From positions 1,302,001 through 1,366,000 of the forward strand of contig OY725505.1 in NCBI GenBank assembly GCA_963281255.1: DNA of 64,000 bases, in the 5' to 3' direction. The notes under the pieces were generated by a model. The model was not told where the DNA came from, did no database searches, and worked only from the letters and a program-made list of their open reading frames with translations. Position numbers and translations under genes: made by a program. Of the stretch, positions 1 to 9,558 are shown in pieces; position 1 is the first letter of the stretch, and the number at the start of each line of letters is the position of its first letter. The stretch comes from Aphrocallistes beatrix. Lineage: Eukaryota; Porifera; Hexactinellida; Sceptrulophora; Aphrocallistidae.

Positions 1-650
1 AGAAGTACCTTGTCAGAAATTTGAAAGATCTAAAAGGTAAGTATATTTGCTTTCAATTAATACTAGCAAATTGTATTTGTTCCTTCTGACAATTGTATCC
101 GAATTATTATATTCTTGCTAATCTTGAAAACATCTCGGAGGATGTCATAGACAGCGAATGGGTCCTATCCCCAAGGGGGTGATACCTTGAAAATAATTGT
201 TTAAAATTTGTAGGAAAAATTCTGGGTTATATTTCACATGCAGGTCGCTTGGTCATAGCAATACAAATACTGATAATGATATATATATATTTCAATGAAG
301 CATTTATTTCAGAAAACACAGGGGAGAGCTCCCCGACCTTCGGCGTCTATGATGTTTTCTCGTTTATCCTGAAATAGTCATTTTATCTGCATATGTAGAG
401 GGTGCGTCAAAAGCAACAAAGAATAATTTGTATTATTGAAAATTGTTCTACAGAGATCTAATCTGCAAAGTAAAAGTTAATTGTATCTCACAGCTTTCAA
501 TAAATAAGTGAAACATTTTAGCTAAGTCAACTGAGCTAAAATGTTTCACTTATTTATAGTTTACTATGGTCATGGCCGGCGCTATCCAAACAATATTCTT
601 CATAAGTCATGAAAATTATATCTAAGGAAGTTCTTCGGTCTAAATCAGGG
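1..650. other. Non-coding AT-rich stretch
   Basis: I see no gene here. The stretch holds a short (TA)n run near 277-291, a GC-richer island near 325-350 and one clean hairpin (listed separately). The GGCCGGCGC-like word near 575 resembles the end of a degraded hAT-type repeat seen again near 52755 and 59145, but there is too little to call. Confidence 0.5.
500..557. repeat. Perfect 24-bp stem hairpin
   Basis: Positions 500-523 and 534-557 are exact reverse complements by eye, separated by a 10-nt loop. The stem contains AAACATTTTAGCT and its complement. It could be the remnant of a tiny foldback MITE or a hairpin RNA precursor. There is no direct repeat at its edges to settle it. Confidence 0.7.
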
Positions 651-651
651 T

Positions 652-850
652 TGCCGTGGGAATGGGAATCCCCATAGGATTCCTATGGGGATTCACACAG
701 GGTCCTAAGGAGATTCCCACAGGGTCCTCTCATAGGATTGCTGTAGGAATCCTCATGGGGATTCCCACAGGATTCCTATGGGAATCTTCATGGGGATTCC
801 CACAAGAATTCTATGGGGATGGGATAGAATGGGAATTTCATTCCCACGGC
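652..850. repeat. Degenerate tandem repeat of GGGATTCCC units
   Basis: About eight degenerate units of roughly 22-26 bp, each built from GGGATTCCC or GGAATCCC plus CACAGG and CCTATGG, run from 652 to 850. The unit is itself nearly palindromic. The long open frame across it (656-958) is a by-product of the repeat: the protein is a monotonous GIPTGFLWG-like string. Many units match the kappa-B consensus GGGRNWYYCC, which may be chance. Confidence 0.75.
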
Positions 851-1197
851 AAACCTGGTATAAATGCATTTGTATCAATACAGCAAAGACCCTGGCGCAA
901 AAATAGTTTCATCACAGTTCAGGGTTGGGGTCAATTACAATTATCGTTGTGTAAATAGTAATTTTACTTGCCTTGAAATTGATTCGAAATTATAATTGAA
1001 CAAATGTAATTGACTTTATTGTTATCCGACTTTTTAAATTATTAACCATTTAATTCAACCTTGTAGATTTTATTACTTGTTAACCTCTTTTCTAGAAACA
1101 GACCCTTGGAACATCATTTTGGACTGTTCGGTCTGTTTCGAGCTATCAAATCTCATATTTTGAAATATTGAAACGGACGTATTCATATTTTCCATTC

Positions 1198-1316
1198 ACA
1201 CAATGCGTGTACAGAGCAAGAAAGAAAGAAAGAAAGAAAGAAAGAAGGCTATAGTCGAAAAACTGAAATTTGACACAATGCGTGTACAGAGCAAGAAAGA
1301 AAAAAAGAAAGAAAGA
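1198..1316. repeat. (GAAA)n microsatellite with local duplication
   Basis: The phrase CACAATGCGTGTACAGAGC followed by an AAGAAAG run occurs at 1199 and again at 1275. It is a direct local duplication of about 76 bp that includes the (GAAA)n tract. Non-coding. Confidence 0.8.
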
Positions 1317-1401
1317 TGGAATTTCGGACGAGACTGTTCATTAGTGACAGCTATAGACAGATGACCATTATATAGAGTGGTCGTTATAGCAGGTTCGATA
1401 G

Positions 1402-1658
1402 TATCATCAAAAAATGATGACTCACCACTCTGTTATGACGTATTCACAAATTTAATTCCGCATCAAAAATTTAAAAACTGACAAATGTGATGATTTTTCG
1501 AGTGATATCGATTATAACAGTAAGACACACATATTTTGAGATGGTATCCCTTTATAATTAATCATTGTGAGCCCAGGCACCCAAAGAGCGCCTCCTGCGG
1601 ACCCAAAGTGTCAGCCAGCTGCGAAGTGCGAGCTAGCGAAGTACGTTTGTCACCCTTA
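1402..1658 (+). mobile_element. Helitron-like element, 3' half only (H1)
   Basis: This matches the 3' half of the repeat family seen whole at 20906-21420 and 42763-43298. Shared parts are TATGACGT, then CGAGTGATATCGATTATAACAG, then a GC-rich end with GCGGACCCAAAGTGT and a degraded CAAGCGAAGCGCGCTTG terminal hairpin near 1630-1655. The 5' half with the TA microsatellite is missing. It is the most diverged copy, so probably old. Confidence 0.7.
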
Positions 1659-1659
1659 A

Positions 1660-2010
1660 TTACATAAAGGTGTCCCCCAAGAATTATTTTCATCATTGAC
1701 ATATAATTTCAAATCAACTGGTTGTTGACTTAGATAGTCTGCCGCGACATTGTTTACTTCTTTACGAAAACAAATCTCATACTCAACGCTTTCTAATTCT
1801 AAAAGCAACCGCGATATTCCACGTGGATCACGTCTAGACCACAATCATTGCAAAGGATTATGGTCAGAGAGGAATATTGCTTTCGGAGCAGCTTCTAAAT
1901 ATTTTCGCCACTTTCGGGAGGCTGATACTATTACCCATGCCCCAAGCTCTCCTACTGCATAAAATTCGTTGGCCATCATTGAGTTCCCTTGACGCATCTA
2001 TTTCAACCAT
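1660..2010 (-). mobile_element. Ty3/gypsy fossil fragment (RNase H region)
   Basis: The minus strand encodes a piece related to the RNase H end of gypsy pol: RRDPRGISRLLLELESVEYE followed by a VNNVAADYLS box, matching DPRGKYARWILELE and ENLAADRLSR of the better copy at 24.6-29.4 kb. It is a short, broken fossil scrap of a retrotransposon abutting the Helitron-like fragment. No LTRs are visible. Confidence 0.75.
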
Positions 2011-2303
2011 AAAGTCCCCCCCCCCATTTAGGAAAAGTCAGTATCGTATTGTTATCAATTAAGGAATTAGCAAAGAGCAACAAAGTTATTTTCACACTCC
2101 AGTAAGTCCAGTTCCAGTTCCACTTCGACATTTTATTCATCAAGTTGTATATAGTGGAACATTGGGATGATAGAGATTAGGTAAGATAAGAATAGGGTAG
2201 GGAGTTGAATTTGAAGTTTTTCACAGCGTCATCACTGTTTAACATAAGAATATGAGTAGTTCGGGGCACGTTGGGTTGGATTATCATGGAAGTGATCGAA
2301 TAA

Positions 2304-2353
2304 TCCTTACTATTAAAACTCGATTATTGTTTGTTTGTGTGTTTTTGAATATA
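2304..2353 (+). mobile_element. Helitron-like element, 5' end (H2, part 1)
   Basis: The sequence TCCTTACTATTAAAACTCGA is the conserved 5' end of the family, here preceded by A. The element is interrupted at 2354 by the 3.56 kb inverted-repeat transposon and resumes at 5919 with its (TA)n core. Confidence 0.8.
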
Positions 2354-2513
2354 TGTTGCAGTCAGAATGCGTTTCCAGTCGAAACGCGTTTCAACTAGTC
2401 GAAACGCGTTTTGACTGACTTTCTAGTCGAAACGCGTTTCGACTAGTCAAAATGCGTTTCCACTGGAAATAGAATATCATGGGTTATTTTTAACTTCAGT
2501 GTACTAATTTTAA
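2354..2513 (+). repeat. Left 160-bp terminal inverted repeat
   Basis: It contains several close copies of the perfect palindrome AGTCGAAACGCGTTTCGACT separated by short linkers such as GACTTTCT. It then has a non-palindromic tail, TGGAAATAGAATATCATGGG and on to GTACTAATTTTAA. Exact inverse of 5759-5918. Confidence 0.9.
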
Positions 2514-3493
2514 TTAAAATGGTGACTTTATATTTAAATTACCAGGATTTAGTTCCTTGTTCACATATCTGTTGAATATATCTTACATGGTAGATGATTA
2601 ATATTTTCCTTATTGTTTCACCACATATTTTTTTGCCCATTCACTGTGTTCAGGTAATTTGTGAGAATTGATAACAGTATGTGTTTATAAATGTTATATT
2701 TGAAGAATAATATTATAAGAATATAATCCCTTAATCTACATTCTCCCTATGTATTTCGATTTCTTAATTAATCAGAATCCATATATGGAACTAGAGTAAT
2801 TTACCACAATCACTCCCACCCATGATGAGAAATATAGGCTGTTTAGGAAACACTGAGCAATTAATCAATAAATACTTCAGTTCAATAAAGAAAGCAGGTG
2901 ATAAATAAGTATTTTATCTTTCCAGTTGATATAATAGTATTTTATTTGACATTTCAAACCCTTTTTTAAAATTTATAAATAGCATGTGGATGAATATTTT
3001 TTTATAACCGAGACTCAAGATGAACATGGAATTGTTATTGATTGCCAGAAGCGAGAGGTTTGTTGTAGACTAGTCATGACCGTAGCCACCGGTGCTGTAG
3101 GTCCGATTCAATCTGACCACTTTTGAAGAATTTTATGCCAAAAGCATCATTTGGTACAGCCGGACTGGTTTCAACCGGACCACTTGAAACCTGATGCCTA
3201 CGGCCTTGCTAGTAGTATAGTAAGACCACTACTGTTAGTAGTAAACCTGTTTCCGCTCCTCAAATATCTCTTGTGAGGACACGGACAGCATTTCATTATC
3301 ATAATCTCATTATTTAATTATATCAATTACCTTGCAAAAATATTGCTACTGACATCCTATGATATACAAGTGTACTAGTACAATTTAACATCGTTAATGA
3401 ATGAAATAGATACATTCTTAAATGCGTTGAATAGTTAAGATCCAACAGAAAGGTTCAATATTTCGATTTAGGGTCAGTTATGGCAAGGTGGCA

Positions 3494-3864
3494 CAGAGTT
3501 GCACGCGGGCCGAAATTTGTAACCGCGGCCCGCAATTTTAAGTTAACCCGGCCCGCAGCTAAATTTTCGGCCCGCAACTAAATTATTCGCCCCGCAAAAA
3601 GCCCGCATAAATATTTTTGGCCCACTTTGTAAGTTACTAACTCTAGAGAGACACTTAGGGAATCCTTTTATGGGAGTGAGTTTCTGCTAACACAAATAAG
3701 TGGAAATTAACAAAGTTCCATTTACGTAAGTATTCCTTAATTGGTACCTCGTGACAGTTAAAAATATCGTCTCGGTTGTCATCGCGGGGAGCCCTGCCAA
3801 TATTTCCGGCCCGCGGAGCCCGCAAACTATTATATTCGGCCCGCACGGCCCGCGTGCAACTCTG
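3494..3864. mobile_element. hAT-type MITE, 371 bp, 8-bp TSD AGGTGGCA
   Basis: The ends are the perfect 18-bp inverted repeat CAGAGTTGCACGCGGGCC. The 8-bp direct repeat AGGTGGCA lies on both sides (3486-3493 and 3865-3872). Internal GGCCCGC words are repeated in inverted order near both ends. CAGAG-type ends plus an 8-bp duplication are the hAT signature. It is non-coding and nested inside the 160-bp-TIR transposon. Confidence 0.92.
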
Positions 3865-5758
3865 AGGTGGCACTTAAAGGTGGAAGAAAATTTCAGTAGC
3901 AGAAACTTTTACTCCTGTTCCGTTCATTTTTGCTATTAAATTCTTTTCGGAATTTTCAGGAGAAATAGAGACTTAGCTAGCAACATATCTCAAAACCTTA
4001 TTAATATGGATGGTGAAAATTTACATTTCCTCCATATAGAAACACAATCCTTAATCTTATGTTTTGTATGAGCAACCAAAGTTTAGACATTGTTCTAGTT
4101 GAAATTATCTGTATTTTACAATTTAAGTACAATGTAAAGGAATGAAAAGGTGATGCAATAAAAACAAATTTGACATTAAATGCAGTACAAATTTAGATGC
4201 GGACAGGGCGGCTGAAGCAAGTTTCTAACAAACAGTGACCATATTATGTTCTTTTCACGAACCAAGATAAATATATGCAATTCCCCGCTCCAAAAGACTA
4301 GGGATTATGTCCCTACATGATTAATATTTGAGGAGTATCGGAATCATGCCATTAGTCCGAAAGCATTGAGCTCATGCGCGTATGCAGACAGTTGAGAAGA
4401 AACGCGATAAGAGCAACCTGTAATTTCTGTGGTCTTGATGAATTCAAGATGATTACCATTTTATCCATCTAGTATTCCAATATTCCTTAACAACAATGAA
4501 ATTGACACTGTTAGCTTGTTAATTGTTCTCAGCGATATATTGTCCAAAAATAGGTCAAATGATAAATGTATAACCGAATATTCGTCTAGATAATCGATCC
4601 ATATTAAGCCTTCTCAAAACAGCCTACCCTAGTCCATCTTCGTACCACCCCTAATTAAGTCTAATGATGACTAAATAAATAAATTTATCCCCTAAATATT
4701 GTAGTTCATATTTGCATTTTCTAGGCACGTACTGATGTCAATTCAATAATCGCTATTTCAGACTACAGTCAGGATCGCTTATTATGAACCTGCTTAATAT
4801 GAACATTCGTTTATTATGAACTAACCTCCTGGTCCCAATTTCATTTTTTAGATAAGATTTGTATTGAATCAAGTTCGCTTAATATAAAGTATGCCATTAA
4901 GAAGTTGTATGGTCTGTTAATTTCTGGTGTATTTTGCAGGTCGATTAAGTCAATTTGGCCCCTCGAAGCAATATCTGAACACGTATTGGTTTTGTGACCG
5001 TAGATTTCAGTTGCCTTTTACATTTCTGAAGTTCGCACTCACTACATGATTTGATAAATAATTGGACCACTTCTTTGGAAATTCCGGAATACTTCTTTTT
5101 AAGCACTACTGACATCCGGTCTCTTCCAAGGTGCCTTTCTCCCTCAGTGTGGACAGCATTTCGAAGAGCGATTCTTTGGATACGACTCTCAATAGATCCT
5201 GTGAGTTTAGCACTTGACTATATAGGAATTTAACAGATTGTGACTGTTTTACTACATATTTCTTCCTAATATTGTAGTACCTTTTGCGATTAGCTCCGAT
5301 TAGCTCTTAGAGGCCCAGAATAAATGCGGATGATATCTGTAATCTGAGCTGAACTGAGGACAGACTGATATGATTCAATGGAATTGTTGAATTTTTCCCG
5401 AGGGGATATCATGACTGCGATTGTATTGTCTTTTGTTATAATTTTCTGTATTTATCTTCTCAAGAAATAAATGCCTAAATGTATTGCCCATCCAATTGAC
5501 GTATTTAGACAGCTCAAACTAATCCCTTCAGCTGTCTTTGTTGCTATTCCGAAACCGTCTTCGCTTGAAAGTTGATACGTAATTGAATATGACCAGTTTT
5601 GATAACCATTATGTTCTTCTTTATTATATGTTTCGATTACGAATTGATTGCGAAGTTTGGGAATGAGCATAACTTATTTTAATGAATAAATACAATTTGA
5701 ATCCTAAAATTATATCGTTATCGTGATGAAAACATGATATTTTAAGGCTTTCAAACAC

Positions 5759-5913
5759 TTAAAATTAGTACACTGAAGTTAAAAATAACCCATGATATTC
5801 TATTTCCAGTGGAAACGCATTTTGACTAGTCGAAACGCGTTTCGACTAGAAAGTCAGTCAAAACGCGTTTCGACTAGTTGAAACGCGTTTCGACTGGAAA
5901 CGCATTCTGACTG

Positions 5914-5918
<5 letters not shown>
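5759..5918 (-). repeat. Right 160-bp terminal inverted repeat
   Basis: Exact reverse complement of 2354-2513, including the palindromic 20-mer array. Directly followed by the (TA)n tract of the host Helitron-like element. Confidence 0.9.
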
Positions 5919-5955
<37 letters not shown>

Positions 5956-6660
5956 GTAACGAATTGATTGAAGAAACTGCCAGGCGTAGAAAGCTGATTT
6001 TTGGCATGTGGGAGTCTTTTGGCAATGGCTCCAGTAAGTTCTGAGCTCAGACGAAAATGTCGACTCATCATGGAATTATGACGTCATTGTCACATTTTTA
6101 AAAGTTAAGCAATAGAGTTATTCGAGCATAACTCAGCCATTATAGGAGATAGAAGGCTGAAGTTTTAATAGAATCTGTATTCTAACATATTTCACATATG
6201 GTACAACCAAGGTTTCATCCAGCTTTCCAAAGTTATGTGCCTAAATGGACGTCACCATTTTTTCGACGCGCCTAGACTCATTTTTATATAGCAATTTTAT
6301 ATATGTTTTGTGCCACGCGCCTAGCCCCCAAAATCACACGCCTAATTATGATCCATGAGATCAAATACGCGCCTCTAGGCGCGCCCAGTACGCCTAGATG
6401 AAAGCCTGGGTACAACTCTCATCCAAATATAATGACTCATTACTCTGTTATGACGTCATCATTACTCATCAAAATTTTAAAAATAGACAAATTTGGTGTT
6501 TTTTCGAGTGATATCGATTATAACAGTAGGCCAGACATATTTAGAGATGATATCTCCCTTATAATTAACCAATGTCACCTCCAGGCGACCGAAGGGAGCC
6601 TCTGGCGGACACAAAGAGTCCGCCAGCCGCGCAGCGCAAGCAAGCGAAGCGCGCTTGCCC
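5919..6660 (+). mobile_element. Helitron-like element, remainder (H2, part 2)
   Basis: It continues from 2353: a (TA)n microsatellite, then GTAACGAATTGATTGAAGAA, the conserved middle, then the 3' end. The 3' end has the hairpin GCGGACACAAAGAGTCCGC and the terminal CAAGCGAAGCGCGCTTG hairpin near 6640-6657. A hAT MITE (6208-6408) interrupts it. A second copy seems to start immediately downstream (TTACTA, then AAACTCGATT after the MITE at 6667-7438), so copies may lie head to tail. Confidence 0.8.
6208..6408. mobile_element. hAT-type MITE, 201 bp, 8-bp TSD GGTACAAC
   Basis: The ends CAAGGTTTCATC and GATGAAAGCCTG form an imperfect inverted repeat (10 of 12). GGTACAAC is duplicated at 6200-6207 and 6409-6416. 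The interior is full of AGGCGCG words. It is the same family as 37433-37656, in the opposite orientation. The uninterrupted repeat elsewhere (for example near 21180) lacks this insert. Confidence 0.9.
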
Positions 6661-6666
6661 TTACTA

Positions 6667-7438
6667 CAGGGTGGCTCATAAGTTCTGATACAAGCTTCTT
6701 TAGGTATAAAATTTATTATACTCGAACAATCTTAGTTATTATGGTCTTTAGAGATTGTAATTCGAATATTCTCAATGGTTTTAGAAGATTTTTCGAGTCT
6801 AAGACCTGGAACTGTGTTTTGTATGGTGAGTTTTATGGGGGAAAATGTGTCCTGGCACGCAGCAAAAATCGAGAATCAAGGTCACAGCTTCTGTAAAAAA
6901 ATGTCTTCATAATCGATGTTCTATGACGATTTAACACCAGATACCTTTCATTCACCATGGAAATATTCCATAAATTCATTGAATTCATTATCAGAAACGA
7001 AAGAAAGTTATTATTTCACGTGTTCAAATTAGGTATAATTTGCAAAATCACTTAAAATGGCACTTTTTTTCACATCACCAAAAATCTGATCCAAATTGCT
7101 CTCAATATGTACTGATATAAACATCTTAATATTCTACAAATTTGGAGTGTTAGATGGAAATGTGAGAACCAATTTTTCCTAGAATTTGAAGACTCTAGAA
7201 AGATTATTCGAAAAGCAATGAGCCCTGATACTCGATTTTCACTGCGTGCTAGGACACATTTTTTCCCCATAAAAATCACCATACAAAACACAGTTCCAGT
7301 TCTTAGACTCAAAAAATCTTTTAAAGTCATTGAGAATAATCGAATTACAATCTCTAAAGACCATAATAACTAAGATTGTCTGAGTGTAAGAAATTTTGTA
7401 CCTAATGAAGCTTGTTACAGAACTTATGAGCCACCCTG
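6667..7438. mobile_element. Long-TIR MITE, 772 bp, TA target
   Basis: It begins CAGGGTGGCTCATAAGTTCTG and ends with the inverse, flanked by TA (6665-6666 and 7439-7440). The inverted repeats run for over 200 bp at each end (through TTTTATGGGGGAAAATGTGTCC and its inverse). Frames inside (6432-6896, 7070-7330, 7239-7544) are repeat translations, not genes. TA duplication and CAGGGTGG ends fit a Tc1/mariner-type MITE. A lone end of the same family is at 58308-58477. Confidence 0.85.
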
Positions 7439-7464
7439 TAAAACTCGATTGATGTTTGTCTATA

Positions 7465-7560
7465 CAGTACACCCTGGCTAATCCGAACCCTAGTCCGAAA
7501 CCTCGATAATTCAAACACTTCATTCTTACAATCCGAAAACACAAAATATAATCTTAATCG
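7465..7560 (+). mobile_element. Single end of a pogo/Tigger-type repeat
   Basis: CAGTACACCCTGGCTAATCC followed by repeated AATCCGAA words matches the ends of the element at 7594-8087, but no partner end is seen. It is a truncated copy cut by or joined to the neighbouring MITE. Confidence 0.6.
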
Positions 7561-7593
7561 CCTCTATTCTTTAAATTAACAATTAAAATAGTA

Positions 7594-8087
7594 CAGTACA
7601 CCCTCGGTTATCCGAACACCTCCGTTTGTTAGCTCAAAGATTGGTGTTCGGATAAGTGAAATCGTTCGGATAAGCGAAATACGTATTTTACGCTCTTAAA
7701 TGCAAATGTACCAACTTAGATGTTATTAAAGAACGTATTATGATTTAAATACTACTTACACGTATGTATAGCCAAACAAATTGACAATGCTACGCACATC
7801 ATTTCAGTTATCCGAACACATATTTCAGTTATCCGAACACATATTTCAGTTATCCGAACACATTATTTCAGTTATCCGAACACATCATTTCAGTTATCCG
7901 AACACATCATTTCAGTTATCCGAACACATTATTTCAGTTATCCGAACACATTATTTCAGTTATCCGGACACATTATTTTCACAAATTCGATTGAAAAAGT
8001 ATTTGATAAAATGAGTGGTACTCGAACACAATGTTCGGATAATCGAGGTGTCGGATAATCGAGGTTCGGATAATCGAGGGTCTACTG
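7594..8087. mobile_element. pogo/Tigger-type MITE, 494 bp, TA target
   Basis: The left end CAGTACACCCTCGGTTATCC and the right end, whose inverse is CAGTAGACCCTCGATTATCC, are flanked by TA at 7592-7593 and 8088-8089. CAGTA...CCCTCGNTTATCCGAA ends are typical of Tigger/pogo MITEs. The centre is expanded into a 22-bp tandem array (7801-7976). No transposase is encoded. Confidence 0.88.
7801..7976 (+). repeat. Eight-copy tandem repeat of a 22-bp unit
   Basis: Eight near-identical units of ATTTCAGTTATCCGAACACA plus two or three variable bases. The unit is derived from the Tigger end itself (TTATCCGAACA), so transposase-binding-like sites have been amplified. The open frame 7781-8014 is the translation of the repeat and not a gene. 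Confidence 0.92.
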
Positions 8088-8174
8088 TATATCTTTCAAT
8101 GATTGAGAAACCTCGATAAAAAAGGCAATCATAACAAAATATTATTCTCAATATTCTAACAATACAAAAATAAT

Positions 8175-8245
8175 GTTAACAAGCGTTATTCGCTTGCTTG
8201 CGCTGCGTCTGCCGGAGACGCTCTGCGGGTGCCTGAGGTCTGAAA
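8175..8245 (-). mobile_element. Helitron-like element, 3' tip only (H9)
   Basis: CGCTTGCTTGCGCTGCG, then GCCGGAGACGCTCTGCGGGTGCC, is the inverse of the family's GC-rich 3' end. The rest of the element is absent. Confidence 0.6.
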
Positions 8246-8249
8246 TTAA

Positions 8250-9220
8250 CAATAAATGCTAATAGTCGCAACAGTGACAATATGCTAGATAGTATGCTAA
8301 ATATTGATGTAGACGGTGGAGCTGAAATATGTTTGCAATCAACAGTGTTCTAAATTAAAGAATTATATATATATATATTTTCACAATTAGCTATCTTAAT
8401 GGTTTATTGTTGTTTTGACTCGAGCGATGGTGACGTTCAGAGTGATATCATTATGAAGTCAAGTTCAAATGTCAATGAAGTCAAGAATGTCAGGAGATGG
8501 GAGGATGTTAGGATTTACAATTACTGTATTAGATGATTAGATGATCCTCTGGTAGTAGTAGCAGCATAGTCGTTTTGTGCACTATTTATTCATTCATTTT
8601 GTAATTAATTGCAATGTGATTAAAAAAACAAATGTTCATTAATTTCTCAATTATACATGTTAGGGAGATGGACTGAAGGAAAGTAAGGGAAACTAGATTT
8701 AACATAATATCCATTGTATTGTAACACCCAAATATTCCACTAACTACTTGATCCCTGGTACTTTTACTGTATGGCCTTATATAGAATAGGTAATAGTATA
8801 ATATTATTGAGATCTATACTAAAGGTACATTGTCTAAACTGGTTATTGATTGTTATGTACTCGAATCAATGAAAAGGAATAGTGAATATTAAAGTTAAGC
8901 ACTCTCACAATCTCAAACTCTACAATTCATCTACAAACCTTACTTCAATTAGATCAGATTGCAATGATATTTGGATCCGTTCGCATGCTTGAGAATCTGA
9001 AGGAATCAACAAATATAAAGTACGATGCGACATTCAAAGTTGTCCCATAATATTTTTGCAACTTGTTACGATTTTCGTTAACATCGATCGACATGCCCCT
9101 CCTGCACTGCATAATTTGTCGACAAACAAGAGTAAAAATCTATAGCTGTAATATTATCTGTTCGGCAGTTATTAATAGCATTTAATCTAACCATTGCAAT
9201 TGGGGATTTTGACTAGCTCC
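8250..9220. other. Unassigned AT-rich stretch
   Basis: No gene, no clear element ends. It contains a short (TA)n at 8365-8380 and several homopolymer runs. I see nothing else. Confidence 0.5.
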
Positions 9221-9224
9221 CAAA

Positions 9225-9551
9225 AATTCCTTTGAAGTTAAAGTTTATAGATTTATATACCCCCCGAATACATGCTAATATGTTCTCAGGGGTTTACAAT
9301 CTGGGTGAGGTACTAAACCTACTGATAGTTGCTGAATGTGTACATGCGGCGTGTCTGTATGCATATGATGGCATGTCTGTGTGCATATGATGGCATGTCT
9401 GTGTGCACATTATAGCGTGTTACAGAGAAAAACTCGGCTAACAGTAGGTAAGAAAGATAGCGCCTGACTTAACTTGACCTTTAAACGAGATGACATCCTT
9501 AGTGCTTTCAGCTCACTAAGGTTCTGCAAGAGTGTAGGCTCAGATTACATT
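9225..9551 (-). mobile_element. tRNA-headed SINE, body and tail (part 1)
   Basis: Read on the minus strand it matches the body of the SINE at 61691-62043: CCTACACTCTTGCAGAACCT, CTGAAAGCACTAAGGATGTCA, CCAGATTGTAAACCCCTGAG and a tail ending in TATAAACTTTAACTTCAAAG. It has a local expansion of a 24-bp GCATGTCTGTGTGCATATGAT unit near 9355-9415. Its tRNA head lies at 10699-10800, on the far side of the foldback element that split it. Confidence 0.82.
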
Positions 9552-9558
9552 GCCGAAG

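Larger units (their letters stand above)
2354..5918. mobile_element. 3.56-kb transposon with perfect 160-bp TIRs
   Basis: The ends 2354-2513 and 5759-5918 are exact reverse complements over 160 bp by eye. The outermost bases are TGTTGCAGTCAG / CTGACTGCAACA and the flanks read ATATA/TATATA, consistent with a TA or TATA duplication. The TIRs carry an array of palindromic 20-mers. The 3.2-kb interior has no open frame resembling a transposase (longest is a 72-codon frame at 5452-5670 with no recognised motif), so this is a non-autonomous or cargo-only element. It carries a later hAT MITE at 3494-3864. Identical TIRs imply a recent insertion. I cannot assign a superfamily; TA flanks would fit Tc1/mariner/pogo relatives. 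Confidence 0.85.

Noticed and set aside
656-958. 100-codon open frame
   Set aside because: It is the translation of the GGGATTCCC minisatellite; the protein is monotonous and the frame has no other support.
3074-3210. Possible hAT-like palindrome with CCGTAGGCA ends
   Set aside because: The ends pair poorly and I found no 8-bp duplication, so it is not listed as an element.
6432-6896. 154-codon open frame
   Set aside because: It crosses from the Helitron-like 3' end into the long-TIR MITE; both halves are non-coding repeats found elsewhere in other frames.
7801-7976. CRISPR-like array
   Set aside because: The units abut with two to three variable bases, there are no unique spacers, and the array lies in a eukaryotic MITE.
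7781-8014. 77-codon open frame with repeated SEHIFQL
   Set aside because: Pure translation of the 22-bp tandem repeat.
8640-9200. Possible exon or regulatory DNA
   Set aside because: No open frame, splice pattern or motif beyond what AT-rich DNA gives by chance.
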